Shown: positions 22,701 to 33,824, numbered from the stretch's first letter. The stretch is DNA of 64,000 nucleotides from Semisulcospira habei (GCA_036245525.1 BTPG01000002.1:162810876-162874875); one strand, 5' to 3'. Numbers and translations: made by a program. The notes: a model not told the origin generated them from the letters alone.

Positions 22701-23532
22701 TTTTACATATTTCCTGTTTGCCATTGTGTTTTGATACATGATTATGAATTAGTCGTGACATACTCCTAATAATTGTGTAGTGAAAGTTATCACCAGAGCT
22801 TATTAGTAACATATCAACATGTTTATCTTCTGGCTGCCCATAGGTTGGGGCAATTGGAGATACTCTAATTGGCTGTAACTTATTCTCAGATTGATTATCC
22901 CATACAAACACATTCACGGATATACCAGGATTTAGTTTTTCAAACAAGTCTATGTCCTCTATTTTAACAGGGAACTCAATGCCACTGAAGTTGAGTTCAT
23001 TTATAAAATTGGTATAGTTAGATACACGTTCAGGTTTTGTTTTTACAAAATGCAATTTGGCAAGCACACACCACATAAAACAGAAATTATCATTGTTCTG
23101 AATATTGACCACACCCTTTTTGTCTACAACCTCTTTTGGTAGTGGTATCCATGATTTGCCTAAAATAGGATGATATCTTGACTGCTTTAGTTGTAGTTCA
23201 TGTACAAGGCCTTCATGCCAGCCAGACCCTTGCATTTCTGCTCTGTCAATTGCTTCATGGAAGTCTGGTAACAATCTTTCTCTAAACACTTTCTCTAGTT
23301 CTCTTCTCGAATTAACTGTGTGCTGCCTTGTCGAGATATACGTTACAATAACTTCATCAACATCTCTGACAAATTCTATTTTTGCAACAATCTGAATCTT
23401 TACACTATCAGAAAGAAGGTTATTTTGTATGACTAAAAAAGATCTTTCTATTGATTCATAGACATTGTAAATATTATATATAGGTAAGTCAGTTGTGTGA
23501 AACACGTTTCTTAATCTTTGACGGTTGTCCAT
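19709..23532 (-). pseudogene. Polinton protein-primed family B DNA polymerase, broken
   Basis: Starts at 23532 on the minus strand (MDNRQRLRNVFH) and ends at 19709, about 1150 codons without the insert. In order: a zinc-finger-like CKRCLQRFSC...HTQHC at residues 276-296; the exonuclease motif YADFES at 331-336; a CWIC...RDHDHITGCYRGAAH...C cluster at 426-456 resembling the HNH/endonuclease VII fold found in this polymerase clade; polymerase motif A (LDANNLYGFAM, about 20985); motif B (FFKLMNNACFGKTMEN, about 20540); motif C (YTDTDSM, about 20250). Three lesions: the AATC retroposon at 21116-21503 (duplication TCAATCCGCGTTCC), an extra C in a run at 21094-21101 just beyond it, and a one-base shift at about 20560-20570. 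It would have copied the element from a protein primer; now inactive. Confidence 0.95.
21116..21503 (+). repeat. AATC retroposon, copy 4 (in polymerase gene)
   Basis: Full-length-looking copy of about 388 bp, antisense to the polymerase, enclosed by TCAATCCGCGTTCC at 21102-21115 and 21504-21517. The tail is (AATC)n. Confidence 0.95.
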
Positions 23533-23644
23533 CTTTTTTATTTGTCCGACAAAAAAATAAATAGAAAATTATATAATGAAAATGGTACTTTATTGACTGT
23601 AACTCCTACAAAACAGATTTGTTTACACACTGACTCAATCATCA

Positions 23645-23983
23645 TTATTGTATGTGTAATACCATTTTATTAAATGTAATATCGTTAAAATATAAATTTA
23701 TTTTATATAGTTCTTTTGCTAAATTACTACACAATTTAGTAAACCAACCATCGTAATATTCGTTAACAGTAAATGATTGTGTCTTAATATCAACAGTTAT
23801 TTTTTTAATAAATGGATTATCAACACATAAAGTTATATTACCAGACATATACACTGTTGTTGGTAACATAAATAAATTACCAGGTGACTCTCTATTATTA
23901 AGCTGGCTTTCATATTTAACATCTTTAAAGCAATGTGTAATATCTATGATTTCACTAATAGGCCAATTTTGTCTGTCTGTCAT
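23645..23983 (-). CDS. Small Polinton protein of unknown function
   Basis: About 112 residues from the ATG at 23983 (MTDRQNWPISEI), preferred over an upstream one because a TTTAAAA box stands directly before it. The sequence has Cys, Asn and aromatic residues and no clear motif (NITLCVDNPFIKKITVDIKT, YYDGWFTKLCSNLAKELYK). It sits between the packaging ATPase (10 bp between stop and the longest frame) and the polymerase, both in the same direction. I do not recognise it; it lacks the His-Asp-Cys signature expected of the Polinton protease. Confidence 0.5.
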   Translation of the reverse strand: MTDRQNWPISEIIDITHCFKDVKYESQLNNRESPGNLFMLPTTVYMSGNITLCVDNPFIKKITVDIKTQSFTVNEYYDGWFTKLCSNLAKELYKINLYFNDITFNKMVLHIQ

Positions 23984-24010
23984 TTTTAAAGACAAACCCA
24001 AAAGTATAAA

Positions 24011-24616
24011 TTAATTCACTAACCCATACCCTGTAGGTTGATCTGTCTTTAAAATGAGCTTTAGATGCTTAGTTGATTTCAGTTTATTTTTTACATCATC
24101 CCGTTCTTGCTTATTTGGAATGACATCGTTCTCTCTGAGACAGTCTTCAAAGCTGTCACGGTCCTTACAGTAAAACAAACAGATAAACTTTAACTGTTCT
24201 CGAAAATCTTTCAGTACAGCATTATATTTCTGAGTGAGAATCCATACACTTATGTTTGCATGTCTGCCACTGAAGGCAAGTTCTGCTAATATGTTTCTCT
24301 TTTTGACAATGTCTTTCTCTGCAGAACAGTCATCGACTATGAACAATGTTGGCTGTCCTTCAAATTGCTTGTAAAAATATAGCAGGTAATCATTCAGTTT
24401 TTTCTCAGGGTCGACTAAGTATATGTTGTTGTCAGTCCAAATGAATAAACGGTTGTGATAAGCTTTGTTGTGTTTGATTGTAGGACAAAATATTACTATG
24501 TTTTCGAAATGATAGATGTATCTTGTTTGTAAGAGATTAAGAACAAATTGAGTTTTTCCACAGCCCGTGGCACCGGCAAATAAGCCGCAATGTGGGTCAT
24601 GCGTCATTAAGTCCAT
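24011..24616 (-). CDS. Polinton A32-like packaging ATPase
   Basis: 201 residues. Walker A GATGCGKT at residues 15-22, Walker B LFIVDD at 91-96, followed by a helix and a sensor-like ILTQKYN at about 127-133. Short length and these motifs place it with the FtsK-HerA ATPases of Polintons and large DNA viruses, which pump DNA into the capsid. A TTTTTAAA box directly precedes the ATG. It is the last gene before the right terminal repeat and reads leftward. The frame is intact. Confidence 0.92.
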   Translation of the reverse strand: MDLMTHDPHCGLFAGATGCGKTQFVLNLLQTRYIYHFENIVIFCPTIKHNKAYHNRLFIWTDNNIYLVDPEKKLNDYLLYFYKQFEGQPTLFIVDDCSAEKDIVKKRNILAELAFSGRHANISVWILTQKYNAVLKDFREQLKFICLFYCKDRDSFEDCLRENDVIPNKQERDDVKNKLKSTKHLKLILKTDQPTGYGLVN

Positions 24617-24934
24617 TTTAAAAACACAATATAATCTGTTTGTACAAAAACACTATGCTTGCCTTTCTGGTTATAAAAGGGGTTTCAAACTAACCACTCA
24701 CACCGCAAGCCTTATAATAATGACTACGAAAAGCTTGTCTGGTTTTATTTATGGTGTGCGGTCTGTGATTTTAGACCTTACGCCCAGAAGCTGCAAGGTC
24801 CAAAATCACAGATAGGTCCGCCATTATCATGTTGGTTGGGTAAACAAGGTAATAAAACGCACGCAACACAAATGTCCGTGATCTGGTTTCAATTTAAATG
24901 CATAACACGACAAGGCAATGTCCGTGATCTGGTT
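24617..24934. other. Non-coding gap with palindrome and subterminal repeats
   Basis: Holds an imperfect palindrome at about 24757-24812 (TCTGTGATTTTAGACCTTA ... AAGGTCCAAAATCACAGA). It also has two copies of AATGTCCGTGATCTGGTT (24869 and 24917), the first followed by TTCAATTTAAATGCAT, a string that recurs inside the right terminal repeat at about 25052. No gene seen. Confidence 0.7.
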
Positions 24935-25865
24935 CAAAGTAACAAATCACACCCGATTTTCTCCTCGAGTGATCTAAAACACTTGTAAACATGATGGGGT
25001 GTATACTAAATTGAATAATTGAGGTCTCTCCTGGGATTAAAGTTGTGGGTTTCAATTTAAATGCATCACGCGACAGACTAATAAATAACTGTATGAAAGG
25101 CTGATTGTCACCCGCTGGAGCGAAAACAGGAAACCGTTTCACAACCAATTTTCAAGCCCAACTTTCTGGTTATGAAAGAGATGCAATCTTGTAAACTCAC
25201 ATGACTACACAACAGCTGTCTCTACCTACAGGTTATGACGGCAATAACTGCACGCAACAGGAATCCGGTTTCATCACGCGACAGGGTTGAGCATAAAGGC
25301 CGATTGTTCAACAGCGCAATGTCCGTGTGCGTCGCAGCAGTCACGATGTGTGAAGTGAAAACTTTTCACAGATAAATTTTCCTCCACACAATTTTTCACG
25401 TTGGACGTTTCATTTACGAAATAACCTACATTCGAGATTTGTTCTATATTTTTGGTTTGCCCCAGAGTAAAAAAATGACACAGTGGTTTAGTGACATACA
25501 TTGAAGCGTTGACACAAAAAGGAATGCTAATTTGTTTTGTGTGTGCAGAGAGAGAGAGAGAGAGAGAGAGAGACACTATTTGGGCATAGAGGACTATTGT
25601 TTACCATGGTGGTATGAACAGGAAGTATTCTCAGGAAGGCCAACTCTGACAGCATCGAGTGGTGGGGTGTGGGGGGTGGGTGGTGTGTATTTCTCGGGAA
25701 GATATTTTAACTAGCCTTTTGTTTCCAAGGGGTTGGGGGACCTGACTGGGCAGATAATGCTGTTAAATGTATTTGGTCAAGTGCGTTTGTTTATTTACGG
25801 AAAGGATCAAATAAATCAATTGTTTCTGAAATGGGTGGGGTTGTATTCTCCTATATACTTTCTCT
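24935..25865 (-). repeat. Right terminal inverted repeat of Polinton
   Basis: Mirror of 1169-2495 without the retroposon, 931 bp. It ends CTATATACTTTCTCT at 25865, followed by the CCGGA duplication. Confidence 0.95.
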
Positions 25866-28146
25866 CCGGAGCCCTCCCTCGCAGGACGGTCATGCGGTCA
25901 ACCGAACCAACTGACAGGATGTGCTTCCCCATCGTGTTTGGACAGGAAATGTAATGGAGACCGAAGATGTCCATAGGAAGGACGGACATTCAGTCATTAG
26001 AGCCAGCTGACGGGAGGTGCTTCCCCGTCGCGATTGAACCACCAGGATACCTCCCCCACGCCTTAGGAGCATGGAGAGGGACACAGGCTTCAGGGACCCG
26101 AGTCGAAGAGTGGAGCCACAGAAGAGAACAAACTCACAGGGCGGATCCTCCATGTCCGAAGCCCTTTTGGGAGGAACTAACTCGGTCAGCAGCCGATGAG
26201 AGGTGGTGCCTCGTCGAGGGCGGGCCTCTTGGAACGCCACCCTGCCAACCATCCACCCGCACTCCGCTCTAGGAGGTAGAGAGAGACTCACAGTGGCCAT
26301 GGCCCTGCATCACGCGGGGATGAAGTCTACATGTTCGGTAGGGCGACCGCAGCAGCTGGTGAAAGGGCGCTACAGATTCCTAAGGCCAGGGAATGGCTTC
26401 TTCCCTCTTCACCTCTCCGACCAACGGACAAGCTCGGGTACGGCGCAGCGGGGGATCTCATTGTGACACCGAGCATCAGAGGCGCCCTCCAAGAGCGGTA
26501 ACCGACCAGATCTTCAAGGGCCGATCTTCCTTGGGGAAATGACAGCCTCGATGCTGGCGCCGGGACCACGGGGATGGCAGCGGCAGGACGGAATCTCCCT
26601 CCCTTTCGGCACACAACCTCGGCCGGTTGGACAATGGAGCGAGCATTAACGTCTCAACACAGTGTGGCCCGCACTCTTCCGAGTGGGAGCAGCGTCTCAC
26701 GGGTCAGGATCCTCGTAATTGGATGAGGGATCAAGCAGACAAACACATCAACAGGCTGGAGTTGAAGCAGTGTGCCTCGCGTTCTCTCCAAGTCGAAGCA
26801 GCGGCTCACAGGTCAGGATATCCTCGTAGTTGGACGAGGGATCAAGCCATCAAACACATCAACAGGTTGCAGATGAAAGCAGGGCGGCTACTGCTCTCTC
26901 CGAGTGGGAAGCAGCGTCTCACGGGTCAGGATATCCTTGTATGTGGACGAGGGATCAAGCCGTCTAACACTTCAACAGGTTGGAGTGAAAGCATTGTGGC
27001 TCGTGCTCCGAGTGGGAGCAGCGTCTCGCGGGTCAGGATACTCATACTCTCCGACAACTCGACAGTTGTGGCCTACATCCAGAGCTGGATGACGAGGAGG
27101 CGCTCAGTCTACACCCAGAGGACGTGGTCCGGAGTTGGGGTAGACAACAGACACTCCTAACAGATGGTCAGTGCGCGCCAACACATCGCAGACTCGCCGC
27201 TCCTTGGACGAGGCATCCCAGCTCATCGCGTCATTCCTCCTGCCATCTTCGTCCTGAGAGGAAGGCTGCGTCGATGACCGACGCATCGGGCAACCCAGTG
27301 CTTCACATCGCTCCCTCGCAGACTTACGGGATCTAGCGGAGGCATTTGGCTACCACGCGGCAAGACGATGGTGGAGACCAGATGTTCTTCTGAGACTCCC
27401 GATGACCAGAGGAGATGAACATCTTCTTCCGACGGCAGTGATGTGGAGTCTCTTCTGGGCGGTTCCGTGCTAGCGGTGGATAAGGAGGCGTTGATGCAGG
27501 CGGCGGCTCCCCACAGCCTACAGACTCTGAAGCGAGGCTTGGACAGGACTGCTCCCTGGGTTCGCTTCTCCCTAGATGGCGCGGGATTTCCTTGAGAGGG
27601 CGACGCCTTCCGTGAGCAAGTGTCGGGAAAACACCTGGGATCTTTCAGCCTCGGCCCCTTGGCGCAGGACACGCACGCAGCGTTTAGAATGGCGTACCAC
27701 TCCGCAGCCTGGGACCTGGACTCCTGGCTGACTCAACGCTGCCGCCGTGGATTCCCAGGCATTGGAGGCAAGTCCGATGGGGGACCAGCATGCAGAGTTG
27801 CCGCCTAGGCAGGGAGTGCCTGACCGATGCCAGCCGGATAGCGACGTGGGAAAACACGCAGGCAGATACATCCGCTGGCTGGAGTGGAAGGCGGTGCAGC
27901 TGGCTCGCGGCAGATGGGAACATTGGCTTGTGCTACGGGTGCGCTCCAGCTACTCGACGGTCAGGGTTTTTATTTGTGTAGCACGTCTGCTGATGGTGCA
28001 GAGATCGGGACAGCACTCGTCGGACACGGCGCGTCAGAGGTCAGTGCAACGTACGCGCGGATTTCCCTTGTGGCAGGGTCAGCGGCAGCGCAAAGAGTGT
28101 TACTGCACCCGGCTGCCTTCCAACTACTCTACGCGTGTGAGGAGAC
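25866..28146 (+). mobile_element. Worn DIRS-type remnants right of the Polinton
   Basis: GC-rich and full of stops. DIRS RNase H remains are clear: around 27030-27085 the frame reads ILILSDNSTVVAYIQ, equal to the VLSDNSTVVSYIQ of copy D. Ahead of it KHINRLELK-type words are repeated in tandem. A second RNase H scrap (RYIRWLEWKAVQLARGRWEH) lies at 27865-27930, after a Gag-like stretch at 27570-27810, so at least two elements or one rearranged element are present. Nothing is intact. Confidence 0.75.
26687..27045 (+). repeat. ~110-bp tandem repeats in RNase H region
   Basis: The string CAGCGTCTCACGGGTCAGGAT or close variants occurs at about 26691, 26799, 26912 and 27019, spaced 108, 113 and 107 bases. 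Each unit encodes a KHINRL-type helix followed by a QDI-type strand of the RNase H fold, so part of the domain was duplicated three times. Confidence 0.85.
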
Positions 28147-28155
28147 TCTGATGAT

Positions 28156-28506
28156 GGGTTAGGTATTTTTTAGTTCCCAGGGTCACCCTGGTCAGCCCCA
28201 CAGGGTGGGTTTTTCTCTCTATTCTGGGGCATGTGTTTCTGTCTACCCTTTGCCCATTCACCTGTATTTGCCTTTTAAAAACTCTCCCTACTGTCTGCAC
28301 TGCCTGTAGCTCTTGATATTGGATGTGTGTTGCTAAATGGTCTTAGCTTTATTTAGCCCCACGTGTTAGGTTTATTTAACGTATTTGACCGGCTGGCGAC
28401 ATACATTCAATGTTCTGTTTATTTTTTTTTCACAAGCAGTGCAGGCACGTCCTGAGAAAGCCTTGTTGCTGTCGGGACGTTAAGCAATGTACAATCAATC
28501 AATCAA
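28156..28506 (+). repeat. AATC retroposon, copy 5 (5' truncated)
   Basis: Starts at GGGTTAGGTATT, about 35 bases into the consensus, and ends (AATC)n. Target duplication TCTGATGAT at 28147-28155 and 28507-28515. Confidence 0.92.
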
Positions 28507-28599
28507 TCTGATGATAAGCCGGTCTTCCTGTAGTGGAACAGGAAGCTGCTTCCTCTGTCAGCTCCAGACCGGATCCACAAGCCTGGGCTGTGGATGGGC

Positions 28600-28722
28600 T
28601 CCTTCGAGAAACGGACTCCTTGCGTAGCCGAACCCCTTGGTTTTCTCTGTTCACCGAAGTTAGGCTGTTTGGGGCGGTTAATCCTTGGTTGGATGACCGC
28701 CTGGGAACAACAGGTATGGTTG
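28600..28722 (+). repeat. 5S rRNA-like segment, probably from a 5S-derived retroposon
   Basis: From about 28629 the sequence follows the 3' two thirds of an animal 5S rRNA: TTCACCGAAGTTA, GGCGGTTAA, TTGGATGACCGCCTGGGAAC and CAGGT appear in the right order and spacing. The 5' third is weak. No T-run terminator or intact fold is evident. It is more likely the head of a 5S-type SINE than a working gene. Confidence 0.5.
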
Positions 28723-28792
28723 ATGTAATTTTAACCCTTATCTTGAATTCACCAGTGGGTGCCATACGTTCGAATAAAAATAGTTGACACGT

Positions 28793-28925
28793 AGCGTCAG
28801 AGTGGCGCTGCTAGGCTTCAAGCTAATCCGGCCTAGCCTTCAAGTAAAGCCTTTGGGCTGTATTCTTATTTTTCCTATAGTATAACCTGCGGATGGCAGG
28901 GTACAAATTGAAGCTGTTAACCTCA
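28793..28925. repeat. Fold-back element, copy 1 (diverged)
   Basis: Imperfect palindrome GTGGCGCTGCTAGGCTTCAA...CTAGCCTTCAAGTAAAGCC followed by a tail (GCAGGGTACAAATTGAAGCT) that matches the tail of copy 3 at 34735-34767. It belongs to the same dispersed family as 34047, 34600 and 46355. Confidence 0.55.
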
Positions 28926-29397
28926 GGTTGATATGGTTTAAGATGCGACAGCGCGTTCCCTCCCTCAGGGCGGGTACCAAGGGACTCCACAAGCTCAGGG
29001 GCGGCATGGTGATTAGGACATTGATGGCCATTTTTGGCTGGATCATAGTCCTTCGGAGACGTGCTGTGGACCCCCCTGCCTCAGCTCCGCGTCCGAGACG
29101 ATTGCAACCCAGGCAGCAACTGTTTGTACAGACACAGAGCGGCTGGCGCGGCACGCTGGGAGATGGACAGGCAGCACTCGCACCAAGAGGTTCTCGGGTG
29201 CGGCAGAGGATGCGATTGCAGCAACTCAGGGAGTCTTTGACAGTACGGACACGAGGGAGGGTGGAGAGTACTACAGGCCTGATGTGCAGCAGGGCAACTC
29301 TCCCCACAGACCGGATTACCCCCTATTGGCCCACGGCAGTTTCCCCTAGCCCACTTAGTTTGCCGATATCGGTAACCTGATCCGCCTAGCGCAGGCA
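28926..29397. other. Unassigned GC-rich stretch
   Basis: A + strand frame of 150 codons is open here (28928-29380, Arg-rich: LAPRGSRVRQRMRLQQLRES) but shows no domain I know. It may be part of the neighbouring retroelement remnants or chance. No other feature is seen. Confidence 0.25.
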
Positions 29398-30385
29398 TCG
29401 CCAGACTCCAGGCGGCTGCAAGCGCCGTAGTAGCAACAAAGAAGCAAACACGGATACCTCTTGCAAGCAACTAAAGATTTAGCCAATTTTCCAGGTTTTT
29501 ACAGCACTAACATCTTTCTCACCTTAAAGGCAAATGGTCTGCCTTTATCAAAGTTATAATTTCATTTCCTGCACTTACACTGGAAGTGAATAAAATACTT
29601 GGTAAGACCAGCGTATTGCCAGACTCGTGGCTGCAAGCGCCGCAGTAGCAACAAAGAAGCAAAAACGGATACATCTTGCAAACAAGTAAAGGTTTAGCCA
29701 GTTTCTCAGGTTTTCACAGCACAAACATCTTTCTCATCTTAAAGGCAAATGGTCTGCCATTATCATGCTTATAATTTCATTTCGTGCACTTACACTGAAA
29801 GCGAATTAAATACTTGGTAAGACCAGCACTCGTGATGTAACCTTTTCCCTAAGTGGCTTAAGTTCAGCACACGCGCACACTGCTGGAAACGGCAACCTAA
29901 CTATTCCAAACAATTTCTGCCACAGCTCGCTCGCACACACGCGTAGCCGTTGAAACTAAGTGGGTCAGAACCCGCAGCGAGACATAGCCGTGCACGTGCA
30001 ATAGGAACAAAGAAACAAAAACATACCTCTTGCAAATGGGAAAGGTTTAGCCAGTTTCTCAGGTTTTCACAGTGCAAATATCTTTCATCTTAAAGGCAGA
30101 TGGTCTGCCTTTATCAAGGTTATAATTTCATTTCCTGCACTTACACTGGAAGCGAATTAAACACTTGGTAAGACCAGTAAATGAGCTGTAACCTTTCCCC
30201 TAAGAGGCTCAAGATCAGCACACGCGCACACTGCTGGAAATGGCAACCTAGCTATTCCAAATAATTTCTGACACAGCTCCATTGCGCGTGTGGGCAAATG
30301 GCAGGTTAGCTCGCACACACGCGTAGCCGTTGAAACTAAGTGGGCCAAAGCCCGCAGAGAGAAACCGCCGTGGGCCGAGTTCGTT
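29398..30385. repeat. Tandem repeat block, three units
   Basis: Units begin GGCTGCAAGCGCCG(T/C)AGTAGCAACAAAGAA or a variant at about 29412, 29628 and 29990. Each contains AAAGGCAAATGGTCTGCCTTT, a small palindrome, and ends near ACTTGGTAAGACCAG. Units 2 and 3 carry an extra ~150-bp part with CACACGCGTAGCCGTTGAAA. Unit lengths are about 219, 365 and 395 bases. No protein frame. Confidence 0.85.
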
Positions 30386-33300
30386 AGGGGTTCCCAAGCA
30401 GAAGCGGACCCCTCAACATCATTCGAAATTACTGGGTGGCAGACACTTATCAACACCAAGCACTGCCGAGCACTGCCGGGCTCTGGCACAGACCTCTCAG
30501 ATCGGATGGCGCACTGTCATCAGCAAGATGGCCGGCTTCCACTGGCAATGCTTGGAGATCTAACAGGAAGACCTGCTGACTGTTCACCCTCGCTTCGGCC
30601 TTACAGTTAGCAAGATTACGCCTTCTCGGGGCGTCCCTCCGGTCTCCAGGTCAGGGCCAATGACTAGGTGCAGCACTCCACCGGCTTGACTTGGGCTAAG
30701 AACTGCCTTCCAGTGTCCACACTGCAAGTTCAACCGTCTGTCCGTTCAGGGATACGGACCAGTCACGGGAGTTCCGCCTACACGATACGGTCAGGGCGCC
30801 TAAAAGTGGCAGGCGCAGGACTACGCCACTAAGATAAAGGCACACGCCTATTCCTGCCCTAGGCTCCGGGCAGATGAGACACCTCGGCGCAAACGGTCCC
30901 GAGCTTTGCTGGGTCATTCGTTCGGCATACAAGAGCTCTCCCCAGAGGGGGCCCAGACGCTGTGCGCCTGAGCACACAAGTCAAGCAGGGGCTACTAGCA
31001 GCGCCTTGCCCGCTTTGGCACAGGGTGGAATATTGTGGCGGCTGTAGGTGGGCGGGCCGAGTCTAGCTTCGCCTGCAGAGATCTGTCAGACCTATCTGGC
31101 CAGCGCGTCTACCTGGCACTACTGACTAGTGGGGGTCATCTCGGCGGCACAGCACTCCCTCCCAGACGCCCCTTGGGCCCGCTCCAGCCAGCCCCGAGGG
31201 CCTCCTGACCTCCTTTGATCTCCTCCAGTCCCCTCCGATGGTGCGGCGCTCTCCCCGGTGGACCGCTGTCCCAACGGTTCGGCATGGAGCCTACGTTCTG
31301 CGCGACTGGAGTGAGTTGCTTGCCTACCTTCTATGCCCGCCTCATCACCAGGAGCTTGCGGACGGTGGTACAGGCCATGGACTTCGCCGTCAGCCGGGAC
31401 CTGCTCGACGCTTTTCTGCAATTGCTTCTTGCACGATCTACCCAATCGGACCAGCCTCCCGGTCAGCTTTGGCCAGTCGGACCCCGCGCCTTCCCTCCGG
31501 TGGGGCACTTGGACGTGCATCGGGCCGACCGCAACGTGGTGGGACTTCCGGAGCCTCGGTTCCGGACGCTGGCGACCTTCGTCCGGCAGATGCTTCTAGC
31601 GGACACAGTTCTCTCCAGAGTTGGACTTCATCCCCTGGGCAGGAGGACCGCAGCGGCGGATGTCGTTCCCCTCGACTGGCTTCCTCCTGTTTGCCTCGGC
31701 TGCTCCGGCTTCCCTTCTGGCGTCCGTTCCCTGGCGACTTCGCGACCCTGGTGCCGGTCTTCCCGATGCCTCGCCCGGATGGGACGTGCGCCTTTTACCG
31801 ACGTTCCTCACTGCTTCCTGCCGCTGACCTCCAGGCCGCGCGGACAGGCACCTCACGGGTTGGAGCTGGCGGCGATTGGGTGAACCTTCGTCCATGTGAG
31901 ACTCGCCCGACACCTGGAGCTTCTCGTCCTCTCCGACACCACCACTGAGGGCTCCTTCTTCCGACGGCAGGGCGGGTTCCTCTCCACTGCCTCTGCTGGC
32001 TCCTGTCACAGATCCTCCGGTGGTGCGAAGATTGTGACATCCCTCTCTGAGCACGACGCAACCCTGGCCTCCTGATGGTCCTGCTGACTCCTGCTCGCGG
32101 CGCGGCCGGCATTTCAATACTGAGTGGGCGCTCCACCCGGATATCTTCAGAGGATCTGCGTGCAGTGCCAGGCGGCCACGTTCGACCCCTTCCCGACACA
32201 GTGGATTCACCTGCTCCCCCTCGCAGCGGTCGACATGCTCTCCTTCTAGGGGGTGGCCCTCTTCGCGGATGCTTATCCGCCAACGCTGCTAGTCCCAAGG
32301 TCCTGCTCAAGCTGAAGGGTGCCTACACGGTGCCTTGCGGGTGGCCCCATTCTGCTGGACCAAGGCTTGGACCATCGACCTCATGAGCCTCGCCACGCTC
32401 CGCCCCCCCCCCCCTCCCCTCCCCGCCCTGCGGTTCCCCACCCAGCGCACGAGGTTCTAGCAACCCCAACTGACGCGGCTGTGCCGACCATGTCCTGAGC
32501 GACTTCACGCACGCCTGGGGATTGGGCGGCTCTCCCTCGCTGCTAGGGGTTCCAAAGGGCACCGGCGGAGGGCATCGCTACAGCTCGCAGGCCTTCGACC
32601 AGACACATCCAAGAGGGACAGTGGCGAGTCCTGCGGTCTTGGGGTGACGACAGATCTGCCTACTCTGCTGGCTTTGCGTTGAGCAGACCTTGGCGCCGCT
32701 CAACTGCAGGAGCTACCTGGCCAGGATAGCGGACACGTGTCTCCACCTGGCAGACATCGCGGCCAGTCAGTATCTTTTTCCAGTCCGCCTACCTGGACCT
32801 CTCCTCGGAGGACGCTCAGAGGCTGGAGATCAGGGCGCACAAGGTGCTAGCCCTGGCCATGAGCGTTGCCTTCACCCGCAGCTGCGCCGTCAGGGCTTGG
32901 GACGGCTGTGGCTTGGCGGGTGTGATCTACCTTCGCCCGATGCTGGCACAGTGACCTTCGGGCCCGCGGGAGACCTGAGCCCGGACTAGGGCCTTCGCCG
33001 GGGCGCGACAGTCCCTCCCGGCGCCTAGGCGCTTTGTGAAGCTTAGCTGAAATGGTCGGGAGTGTGGCCGGGGTAGGTGGCTGGCGGGCCCCTTACAGGG
33101 AATGTGAGTCTAGGCGGCACCCACCTCCTATTGGCTATTCTTCCTAATAGTAATGTCATCGGTAATGTTTTTGAGGAAACAAATGAATTTTCTCTAAAAT
33201 GTATTTTTTCGAAAAATACTTATCGATGACATTACTTGAAGGACCCTCCAGCCTGCCCCACTTGCCGCTCCTAAGCTAAGCTTCAGACTGGTGTGACACC

Positions 33301-33494
33301 ACTGCTCACGCCACCGGATGGGGAGGTATGGGAGGCTACTCTGGGTACCTGGCTACGGCACCCTTGGGTCGCCTCCCTTGTCTTGTAGGTACACAACGGA
33401 ATTTTGGGCTGAAATGGTAAGCTAAGTGCACGTTTCTAATAGTAATGTCATCAGTAAGTATTTTTCGAAAAAATAATTTTAGAGAAAAATTCAT
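30386..33494 (+). mobile_element. Chimeric DIRS remnant C
   Basis: The order of remains is odd: a tyrosine recombinase C-terminal part at about 30690-31170 (LAKNCLPV; ELSPEG; GRAESSFACRDLSDLSGQ; compare copy D), then reverse transcriptase remains at about 31330-31620 (AMDFAVSRDLLDAF), RNase H remains near 31900-32000, and a second recombinase N-terminal part at about 32620-32760 (SYLARIADTCLHL). An internal complementary region stands at 33137-33237 and a right inverted terminal repeat at about 33280-33494 ending AGAGAAAAATTCAT. So two copies are joined head to tail, or one was rearranged. No frame is intact and no left end was found. Confidence 0.7.
33137..33237. repeat. DIRS internal complementary region of copy C
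   Basis: The block reads TAATAGTAATGTCATCGGTAATGTTTTTGAGGAAAC, then AAATGAATTTTCTCTAAAAT and TTTTTTCGAAAAATACTTATCGATGACATTAC. Its first half is the complement of a family left end (TTGTTTCCTC...) and its second half the complement of the right end at 33430-33494, as in a circular DIRS intermediate. Confidence 0.85.
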
Positions 33495-33497
33495 TTT

Positions 33498-33824
33498 ATG
33501 AATATAAACGGATACTTGTACAATACAGGTCGATCTAATGTCATTTGTAAGGTAACAAATATCTGGACATTTTGCTAAACTTGTTCCCATTTTGTAACCA
33601 GAGCCAGACTAGAAGAATTAGGTTAGTGTCTAATTACTTATAGCTGTGCAACATTCCACTGCCAAGCTAATCACATGCTACCACCACTGGCACTATTTAC
33701 ATTACCGGTACTGGTGGCTGCGTAAACATGGGTAAATACATGAATATTGAATTGCTTCGAATAGCTGAATCAGAACTTGTATTTGATCATTTGAGGAACT
33801 GAGAGATTTGTGTTTGTGTGGCAG
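33498..33824. other. GALNS: GALNS intron sequence before the first visible exon
   Basis: AT-richer sequence without repeats I recognise. It ends in a usable acceptor (TTGTGTGGCAG) at 33824. Confidence 0.5.

Noticed and set aside
26700..27050. CRISPR-like array from ~110-bp repeats
   Set aside because: Units are contiguous and encode parts of an RNase H domain; there are no spacers, and the sequence is eukaryotic.
28600..28722. Functional 5S rRNA gene
   Set aside because: The 5' third is not recognisable, helices are broken and no T-run follows.
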